The position numbers were made by a program, and so were the translations under genes. A DNA stretch of 5,463 nt. Origin: Beijerinckiaceae bacterium (GTDB lineage: Bacteria; Pseudomonadota; Alphaproteobacteria; Rhizobiales; Beijerinckiaceae). Below, one piece after another: positions 1-4,970 of this stretch. The notes beneath the pieces are model-generated. The model had not been told where the DNA came from. It worked only from the letters and a program-made list of their open reading frames with translations, and ran no database searches. The stretch lies in NCBI GenBank assembly GCA_947456315.1, contig CANGRU010000138.1, positions 1 through 5,463 of the forward strand. The letters are read 5' to 3'. The first letter of the stretch is position 1; every line of letters starts with the position of its first letter.

Positions 1-731
1 CAGGTCATCATCAAAGCATTGATGCGTCGCGCACGCTCCGATGACACCACAGAATGTCCACGCACCGGATGGCGACCATCGCTCGCCAGAAACAGGCCCG
101 CATTGGCCAATTGCCGACACGACATGGCAATGGCGCAATGATGGAAGTAAACGCCCAGCGTATAATCAACCGGATTTTCGATGACGCCGAAACTTTTCAT
201 GTAATTGGTCAGCGCCGCATTGCGAAAGCCCGTGCGCTTTTCGGATGCCGCCACTTCATGATCGATATAGATCGTCTCGTCATCGGCCAGAAATTGCAGA
301 AAGCGCAAAATCTCGCCCAAAGTTTCGCGCGGCTGGCGGCCGGAAAGAATCTCGTCCGTCACCGCAATCGCGCCGGCATTGACGAACGGATTGCGTGGCA
401 CACCCTGCTCATGTTCGAGCTGCACGATGGAATTGAACTTGTTGCCGGACGGCTCGCGCCCGACCTTGCGCCACAGGCGATCGCCCACGCGACCCAAAGC
501 CAGTGTCAGCGTGAAAACTTTTGAAATGCTCTGGATCGAAAAAGGCAGATCCGCATCGCCACCCACATAGACGTGGCCATCAAGATCCACCAGCGCCATG
601 CCGAAATGCGCGGGATCAACTTTGGCGAGCTCGGGAATATAGCTTGCCACGCGGCCGCGATCTTCGCGCAGGCGCATCTCCTGGGCGATCTCGTCGATCA
701 TTTTGGCGAGATCAGGGTCGGTCTTGCTCAT
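1..731 (-). CDS. glsA: Glutaminase (serine-dependent, GlsA family), C-terminus cut by window edge
   Basis: Hydrolyses L-glutamine to L-glutamate and ammonia, in the cytoplasm. The first 243 residues lie in the window; family members are about 305-310 aa, so roughly 65 residues are missing to the left. The fold belongs to the beta-lactamase/DD-peptidase superfamily. The nucleophile motif SIQSISKV gives the S-x-x-K pair Ser68/Lys71. Asn118 in RNPFVNAGA, Glu164, Asn171 and Tyr195 align with the substrate-binding residues Asn117, Glu161, Asn168 and Tyr192 of the E. coli enzyme (from memory). The later Tyr and Ser of the active site are outside the window. Two ATGs stand in tandem, at 734-732 and 731-729. 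I chose the second because GAGG lies 5 nt before it but only 2 nt before the first. It lies 57 bp downstream of the PEBP gene on the same strand, and its start is enclosed by a nested inverted repeat (718-775). Family assignment is secure; the start is uncertain by one codon. Confidence 0.95.
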   Translation of the reverse strand, partial: MSKTDPDLAKMIDEIAQEMRLREDRGRVASYIPELAKVDPAHFGMALVDLDGHVYVGGDADLPFSIQSISKVFTLTLALGRVGDRLWRKVGREPSGNKFNSIVQLEHEQGVPRNPFVNAGAIAVTDEILSGRQPRETLGEILRFLQFLADDETIYIDHEVAASEKRTGFRNAALTNYMKSFGVIENPVDYTLGVYFHHCAIAMSCRQLANAGLFLASDGRHPVRGHSVVSSERARRINALMMT

Positions 732-775
732 CATGCCCTCAATATGGGTTGAGGGCTCTCCCAGAGCAAGACCGA
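718..775 (-). promoter_or_regulatory. Nested inverted repeat enclosing the glsA ribosome binding site and start codon
   Basis: In the minus-strand RNA, UCGGUCUUGCUC (775-764) pairs perfectly over 12 bp with GAGCAAGACCGA (729-718), which is glsA codons 1-6. Inside it, GCCCUCAA (756-749) pairs over 8 bp with UUGAGGGC (742-735), with a 6-nt loop CCCAUA. The internal loop between the two stems is UGGGAGA on one side and AUGAU on the other, so a start codon sits in the loop and the GAGGG Shine-Dalgarno sequence is buried in the inner stem. There is no T-run after either stem, so this is not a standard intrinsic terminator. The pairing is directly visible; a role in translational control is inference. 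Confidence 0.65.
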
Positions 776-788
776 TGCTGTGTTTGTT

Positions 789-1346
789 TCAGGGCTGGTA
801 TTCCATTTTGAGCACCATATCGGTGACAGCCTTGCCGCGCCCCGTCATGCCTTTGATGATTTCGTCACGCTTGAGACCGGCCTTCAGCTCGCCCGGCTCC
901 AGATCGGTCGCCACCAGCGTGATCACATAATGGTGCATGCCCGAGCCCGGTGAAGGGCAAGGACCGAAATAGAGCTGCGTGTCATTGCCCGCCGTGCCGC
1001 CGGTGATGAAGGTCTGCGCCTTGGAATGCATGCCTTCATCGAGCTTCGTCACATCGGCCGGAATGCCATAGGCCAACCAATGCTCAACGCCGGCGCCCAG
1101 ACGGCCCGCCAGATCCACCATCATCAAGACATAAGACTTCGTGCCCTCAGGCCCCTTGGTCCATTGCAGCGGGATCGAGATATTTTCGCCCATGCAATTT
1201 TTATTGGCCGGACTGATGCCGCCAAATTTTTTGGGCAGCACATCGCCGTCTTTGAACACCGGCGATGAAATGCGAAACGGTTCAGCAGCCAAGGCCGGAC
1301 TTGTCACAAGAGCCGCAATGGCCAATGCAAAAAATGACTTTTTCAT
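789..1346 (-). CDS. Exported YbhB/YbcL-type phosphatidylethanolamine-binding protein (PEBP) family protein
   Basis: A 185-aa protein of the PEBP/Raf-kinase-inhibitor-like family, bacterial YbhB/YbcL branch, whose members have a small anion/ligand pocket but mostly unknown physiological roles. Residues 1-20 form a Sec signal peptide (MKK, hydrophobic core, ALA|AEP cleavage), so the product should be periplasmic. Family signatures are C-x-G-x-N-x-S-x-P-L-x-W at 51-62, D78 followed by EHW at 88-90, and GPCPSPGSGMHHY at 128-140. Cys51 and Cys130 could form a disulfide in the periplasm (inference). Oddity: the usual D-P-D-A-P pocket motif reads D-L-A-G-R at 78-82, so the second Asp and the Pro are lost. 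The start is the ATG at 1346, preceded by a run of six G about 8 nt upstream. It is the third gene of the minus-strand cluster, after a cytochrome c from which it is separated by a hairpin. Family call is firm; the function is unknown. Confidence 0.9.
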   Translation of the reverse strand: MKKSFFALAIAALVTSPALAAEPFRISSPVFKDGDVLPKKFGGISPANKNCMGENISIPLQWTKGPEGTKSYVLMMVDLAGRLGAGVEHWLAYGIPADVTKLDEGMHSKAQTFITGGTAGNDTQLYFGPCPSPGSGMHHYVITLVATDLEPGELKAGLKRDEIIKGMTGRGKAVTDMVLKMEYQP

Positions 1347-1360
1347 CTGTCATTCCCCCC

Positions 1361-1392
1361 AAAGAATAAAGGCGGCCCCTTGCGGGACCGCC
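1361..1392 (-). terminator. Probable intrinsic terminator or attenuator after the cytochrome c gene
   Basis: On the minus strand, GGCGGTCCC (1392-1384) and GGGGCCGCC (1379-1371) form a 9-bp stem (one U-G wobble) closed by a GCAA tetraloop of the GNRA type, followed directly by TTTATTCTTT (1370-1361). It begins 8 nt after the cytochrome c stop codon and ends about 14 nt before the PEBP start codon. The T-tract is interrupted, so partial termination that lowers expression of the PEBP and glsA genes relative to the ThDP enzyme and cytochrome, or a 3'-end stabiliser, are both possible. The geometry is clear; efficiency cannot be read from sequence. Confidence 0.65.
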
Positions 1393-1400
1393 CATCGATG

Positions 1401-1739
1401 TCACTTCAAATTCAGCAGCGGGATCGTTTTGGGATCCGCCGGCTTTGGCCGCGATTGCAGATAGGCGTAAATATCGGACAGCTCTGCATCCGAGATCAGC
1501 TTTTCCGAAAAGGGCGGCATAATGCCATTCGTATTGTGAACGAATGAGATCACCGCATCTTCCGGCAATTGCGTATTGGCCAGACGCGGCCCCGCGGACC
1601 CGCCCTGCCCCTCGTAGCCATGGCATTGCCAGCAACCTTTGCCAACGAACGTGGCTTTACCCTTGACCGCATCGCCCGCAAAAGCAGAGGTCGCGAGCAA
1701 GCCGGTTGCCAGAAGCGAAAGTGTGAAAAGTGTTTTCAT
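1401..1739 (-). CDS. Small periplasmic monohaem cytochrome c (class I)
   Basis: A 112-aa electron-transfer protein. Residues 1-21 are a Sec signal peptide (hydrophobic LFTLSLLATGLLATSAFA with cleavage at AFA|GDA), leaving a mature protein of about 91 residues. The covalent haem site is C36-W-Q-C39-H40, with His40 as proximal ligand. Met74 in NGIMPPF is the expected distal ligand, giving the His/Met coordination of class I cytochromes. The C-terminal helix SDAELSDIYAYLQS matches the usual last helix of the fold. There is no membrane anchor beyond the signal peptide, so it should be soluble in the periplasm. A good Shine-Dalgarno sequence, AAGGAG, lies 8 nt before the ATG. It follows the exported ThDP enzyme by only 18 bp, so the two are almost certainly co-transcribed. 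I infer that it accepts or passes on electrons for that enzyme; the sequence does not prove this. Confidence 0.93.
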   Translation of the reverse strand: MKTLFTLSLLATGLLATSAFAGDAVKGKATFVGKGCWQCHGYEGQGGSAGPRLANTQLPEDAVISFVHNTNGIMPPFSEKLISDAELSDIYAYLQSRPKPADPKTIPLLNLK

Positions 1740-1757
1740 TTTCTTTTTCTCCTTCGC

Positions 1758-3725
1758 TCAGCGCGGTTGCGTCCAGACGTTGAGAAGCGCGGGCTGGCCC
1801 GACTTCACCACCGCCATGGCTTCCTTGATCGCCGGACCCAGTTGCGCCGGATCCTTGATCGGACCCTTCGCCCACCAGCCCATCGATTCCGCCAGCTTGT
1901 GATATTCGATGTCCGGATTCTGGATCATCGTGCCAATCGGACCCGCATCATTGCCGTAGTTGGACGGACGATTACGGAAGCTCGCCATGCGCTGCACATG
2001 CATCACTTCCTGATGCCATGCGCGGTTGTTGTGCATGACCGAGAGCAGCGGGATTTTGTGTTTGGCTGCTGTCCACAAAACGCCCGGCGCAAACATCAAG
2101 TCACCATCCGACTGGATCGACACCGAGAAGCGGCCCAGATCACGGTTGGCCAATGCAGCACCCACAGAGGCAGGTGCCCCATAGCCCACGCCATAGCCGC
2201 CCGAGCGGCCAAGCCAATGATGATGCTTTTCCATTTTCCAGAGGCGGTTGGGCCAGTTCGACACATTGCCTTCGGAGGCAACAAGCGACCAGTCTTCATC
2301 CTTGATCTGGTTGTAGAGCTCCATGCACAGACGCGCGGTGGAGATGGGGCTTGCATCCCATGCCACAGCAGCCGCTGCCGTCTCACGAGCGCGAATATCA
2401 GCAAAAGCCTTCTTGGCTTTTTCTGCACGCTGGTCATTTTGTGCGCGCCGCTCGGATGTCATCTGCGATTTCACAGCTTCGATCAGAGCAGGCAATGTGG
2501 CTTCGGCATCGGCGGGCATGGAAATATCGACCGACTGGAAGCGCTGGAAGTCCTGATAATTGGCTTTGGTGAGCAATTCGACTGACGAGATCGAGATCAG
2601 CTTCACACCGGCCTTGGCTTTGGCGGAATTATAACCAATGCCATGCTCGCCATTATCTGTGTAAGAGTTCACCACCGCCCAGAAGTCGGACAGTTCAAGA
2701 CCCAGAATCACATCTGCTTGGGCCGCCACAGCCGCACCACGCGCCAGATAATGCGTGTTGGGGAAATTCATGCGCCCGCCTTGGTCAACGACCTGCGCTT
2801 GCAGAAGTTCGGCGAGCTCAACAAGCAGACGAATGCCATTGGGTGTGCGCGCGGCGCGATCGGCCACGATCACCGGATTTTCAGCTGCCAGCAGCATTTT
2901 GGCGGCATCTTTCACCGCACCCATTTCGCCAGATGGTGGCGAGGGCATGGTGAATTTGGGAATGTACAGACCAGAGTTATGCGCGCCGATCGGCTCTTGC
3001 TGCAAACCGGCATCGAGTGAAATCGCCACCGGCCCATAGGGCGGTGTCATAGCGATCTTGTAGCCACGCACCATGCTTTGCGCGAAAGCCTGCAGAGAGG
3101 TGGGCATATCATCCCACTTGGTGTAGTCGCGCACGATGGTGTTGATGTCTTGCGCGGCATGGAATGTCGGCACGCCGGGCGGGCGCGCTGCCGCATCAAG
3201 ATCATTGCCACCAATGATGATGACGGGCACGCGGTCGCACCAGGCATTGTAAATGCCCATGGTCGCATGCTGCAGACCGACCGTGCCATGCACCATGGTC
3301 ATCAGCGGTTTGCCGGTGATTTTGAAATAGCCATGCGCCATGCCGACGCCCGACTCTTCATGCATGCAGGAGAGATATTCGGGCGCTTTGTTCTCGCCGT
3401 AATTGATGATCGATTCATGCAGCGCGCGGAAAGACGAGGCGCAATTGGACGGCGTATATTTGATGTCGAGCGTCTTCAACACATCGACCATGAAATCCGA
3501 GCCCGGCTTGCCGCCGATGCGGTTTTCAATGGGGCCGGGTGCGTGCGTTTCTGCCGCGATCTGATGCGCATTCGGTGGCAAAGCAGACGGAATGTGACGC
3601 GGCGCTGCGACTTGGGCCTGCGTGACAGAGGTGGTGGCGGCAATGGCTGGTGCAGCACCCGCCAGCGCTGCTCCTTTAAGGAATCGGCGGCGGTCGGTGC
3701 CGGACCCGTTACGGGGCTCGGTCAT
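1758..3725 (-). CDS. Tat-exported thiamine-diphosphate-dependent enzyme (acetolactate synthase / benzoylformate decarboxylase-like)
   Basis: A 655-aa ThDP enzyme with the three-domain layout of the family: PYR domain about 70-240, central domain about 270-425, PP domain about 465-650. The catalytic Glu that activates ThDP is Glu123 in MHEESGVGMAHGY. HGTVG at 146-150 replaces the TSGPG of acetolactate synthases, and His146 falls where benzoylformate decarboxylase has its active-site His70 (from memory). The Mg/ThDP motif reads SDGDLMF...NN, with Asp540 and Asn567; the usual first Gly of GDG is Ser539. Unusually, the N-terminus is a twin-arginine signal: RRRFLKG at 12-18, then an Ala-rich hydrophobic stretch, with cleavage likely around 37-41. 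Tat export fits a protein folded with its cofactor before transport. I start at the ATG at 3725, which has GGAG about 7 nt upstream and gives a normal Tat n-region; an in-frame ATG at 3782 would add 19 poor residues. It is the first gene of the minus-strand cluster. Substrate unknown: decarboxylase, carboligase and oxidase are all possible, and FAD binding cannot be judged. Confidence 0.9.
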   Translation of the reverse strand: MTEPRNGSGTDRRRFLKGAALAGAAPAIAATTSVTQAQVAAPRHIPSALPPNAHQIAAETHAPGPIENRIGGKPGSDFMVDVLKTLDIKYTPSNCASSFRALHESIINYGENKAPEYLSCMHEESGVGMAHGYFKITGKPLMTMVHGTVGLQHATMGIYNAWCDRVPVIIIGGNDLDAAARPPGVPTFHAAQDINTIVRDYTKWDDMPTSLQAFAQSMVRGYKIAMTPPYGPVAISLDAGLQQEPIGAHNSGLYIPKFTMPSPPSGEMGAVKDAAKMLLAAENPVIVADRAARTPNGIRLLVELAELLQAQVVDQGGRMNFPNTHYLARGAAVAAQADVILGLELSDFWAVVNSYTDNGEHGIGYNSAKAKAGVKLISISSVELLTKANYQDFQRFQSVDISMPADAEATLPALIEAVKSQMTSERRAQNDQRAEKAKKAFADIRARETAAAAVAWDASPISTARLCMELYNQIKDEDWSLVASEGNVSNWPNRLWKMEKHHHWLGRSGGYGVGYGAPASVGAALANRDLGRFSVSIQSDGDLMFAPGVLWTAAKHKIPLLSVMHNNRAWHQEVMHVQRMASFRNRPSNYGNDAGPIGTMIQNPDIEYHKLAESMGWWAKGPIKDPAQLGPAIKEAMAVVKSGQPALLNVWTQPR

Positions 3726-3766
3726 GGGCTCTCTCCCTGATGTTCTTGGCGCCCGGTTGCCCGGAC

Positions 3767-3787
3767 TCACCCGTGTCTTCACGGTGA
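3767..3787. promoter_or_regulatory. Interrupted palindrome, candidate operator or leader hairpin
   Basis: TCACCCGTG (3767-3775) and CACGGTGA (3780-3787) are inverted repeats with a 4-nt spacer TCTT and one bulged C. The site overlaps the expected transcription start of the candidate minus-strand promoter (about 3785), a position that would suit a repressor, but it could equally form a weak hairpin in the leader RNA. Just beyond it, GCCCGG is repeated directly at 3751-3756 and 3759-3764. No regulator gene is in the window, so the binding protein is unknown. Confidence 0.3.
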
Positions 3788-3791
3788 CCAG

Positions 3792-3819
3792 AGGCTATCA
3801 GGGGCCCACAGCCTGTCAA
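3792..3819 (-). promoter_or_regulatory. Candidate sigma-70 promoter for the ThDP enzyme / cytochrome c cluster
   Basis: On the minus strand there is a perfect -35 hexamer TTGACA (3819-3814) and, 16 nt further, TAGCCT (3797-3792) as a weak -10. Transcription would start near 3785 and give a leader of about 60 nt. The strong -35 and correct position upstream of the first gene favour it; the poor -10 suggests it might need an activator. Not verifiable by eye. Confidence 0.35.
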
Positions 3820-3831
3820 AGGCAAAGGCGG

Positions 3832-3860
3832 TTGGACGCCATGCCACCTTTCGCCTATCC
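3832..3860 (+). promoter_or_regulatory. Candidate sigma-70 promoter for the TctC-like / aldolase pair
   Basis: TTGGAC (3832-3837) and CTATCC (3855-3860) are separated by exactly 17 bp, resembling alphaproteobacterial housekeeping promoters. The start would be near 3867, about 50 nt before the ATG at 3918. The -35 boxes of this and the divergent minus-strand candidate are only 12 bp apart, so one bound regulator could affect both directions. Hexamer matches are imperfect. Confidence 0.35.
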
Positions 3861-3917
3861 TGCCCCGATAAGTCCGCCTCAAAAGAGCGGTCCAAAAAGA
3901 CGATATGGGAGGAACAT

Positions 3918-4970
3918 ATGACCGGATCATTGCGGGCGGGGAGCTTGAGCCTCGCTTTCGCTGCGGCATTTGCAGCACTGCCAGCACAGGCCCAGAGCGG
4001 CGAGGACTTCTACAAGGGCAAGAAGATCGACATGATCATCGGCTATTCGGCCGGTGGCACTTACGATCTTTATGCGCGCCTTGTCGCCCGCCAGTTCGGC
4101 AATTACCTGCCCGGCAATCCGGTCATTGTGCCGCGCAACATGCCCGGTGGCGGTAGCCGCACCGCGGTGACCTGGCTCTACACGGCGGGCCCGCGTGATG
4201 GCACCGTGCTTGCCACCGCCGACCAATCGCTCGCCGTCGAACAAGCGATGGGCGACAAGCAGCTCAAGATTGATACACGCGAGTTGATCTACATCGGCAA
4301 TCCGGCCGCCGATAACAACACCACCGCCATTCTGTCGACCAGCCCTGTCAAAAACATCGAAGATGCCAAGCGTATCGAAATCCCGCTCGGCGCCACGGGC
4401 GGCTCGACGTCATCGCAATATCCCAAAGCGATGAATGCGCTGATCGGCACCAAATTCAAAATCATCACCGGCTATCCCGGTGGCAATGACATCAATCTGG
4501 CGATGGAACGTGGCGAAGTCGCGGGGCGCGGCTCGAACTCATGGGGCGCGTGGAAATCCACCCGTCCGCAATGGGTGGCTGAGGGCAAGCTGACCATTCT
4601 CGTGCAGATCGGTCTGTTCAAAGCACCAGACCTGCCCAATGTGCCGCTGCTGATGGATCTCGCCAAGAATGACGAAGACCGCGCGGTGCTGAAACTTCTG
4701 TCAGCCTCCACCACGATTGGCCGCCCGATTTTCACCACACCGGGCGTGCCGGAGGACCGCGTGAAGCTTCTGCGCAGCAATTTCGATCGCATGATGAAAG
4801 ATCCCGCTTTCCTTGATGTTGCCAAGAAAGAAAATCTCGATATCCAGCCCGTCTCGGGTGAAGAGATGCAACGCATTGTCGCTGACATTGTCTCAACACC
4901 GCCCAGCATCGCTGCGCGTTTGCAAGAGATCATCGGCGGCATCGAACTAAACAACACGGCGGGTAAATAA
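3918..4970 (+). CDS. TctC/Bug-type substrate-binding protein of a tripartite tricarboxylate transporter (TTT)
   Basis: A 350-aa periplasmic solute receptor of the TTT family, which binds carboxylates and delivers them to a TctA/TctB membrane complex. Residues 1-25 form a signal peptide (hydrophobic LSLAFAAAFAALPAQA, cleavage AQA|QSG). The mature N-terminus shows family hallmarks: DFYKGKKIDMIIGYSAGGTYDLYAR at 30-54 corresponds to the usual strand plus the P-G/S-x-G-G-x-x-D-x-x-A-R carboxylate-binding loop, and NMPGGGSRTA at 75-84 to the N-x-P-G-G/A-G segment. The loop TGYPGGNDINLAMERGEVAGRG near 189-210 is the usual second-domain ligand region. Length is slightly above the typical 320 or so. 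GGGAGG lies 5 nt before the ATG. No TctA or TctB gene is visible here; they may lie beyond the right edge or elsewhere, as many such receptors are orphans. Its stop overlaps the next start by one base. The ligand cannot be deduced; its partner suggests a carboxylated compound that is then cleaved or decarboxylated. Confidence 0.92.
   Translation: MTGSLRAGSLSLAFAAAFAALPAQAQSGEDFYKGKKIDMIIGYSAGGTYDLYARLVARQFGNYLPGNPVIVPRNMPGGGSRTAVTWLYTAGPRDGTVLATADQSLAVEQAMGDKQLKIDTRELIYIGNPAADNNTTAILSTSPVKNIEDAKRIEIPLGATGGSTSSQYPKAMNALIGTKFKIITGYPGGNDINLAMERGEVAGRGSNSWGAWKSTRPQWVAEGKLTILVQIGLFKAPDLPNVPLLMDLAKNDEDRAVLKLLSASTTIGRPIFTTPGVPEDRVKLLRSNFDRMMKDPAFLDVAKKENLDIQPVSGEEMQRIVADIVSTPPSIAARLQEIIGGIELNNTAGK

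Noticed and set aside
54..524. Plus-strand open frame of 156 codons at the left edge
   Set aside because: The opposite strand encodes glutaminase with all visible active-site residues in frame; this is its shadow.
735..756. Inner 8-bp hairpin as an intrinsic terminator for the PEBP gene
   Set aside because: No T-run follows the stem on the minus strand; the stem runs directly into the glsA start codon, so a role in translation initiation fits better.
1569..2585. Plus-strand open frame of 338 codons opposite the cytochrome c and ThDP genes
   Set aside because: It is antisense to two genes with clear family motifs. The translation is rich in Arg, His and Cys with no domain pattern, as expected from the complement of a G+C-rich coding frame.
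3078..3740. Plus-strand open frame of 220 codons opposite the N-terminal half of the ThDP enzyme
   Set aside because: Composition is dominated by Arg, His, Gly and Ala, it has no signature, and it is wholly covered by the true coding frame and its start region.
3726..3782. 19-residue N-terminal extension of the ThDP enzyme from an upstream in-frame ATG
   Set aside because: The extension lacks a good ribosome binding site, overlaps the palindrome and the likely transcription start, and would bury the Tat n-region. The ATG at 3725 has GGAG at proper spacing.
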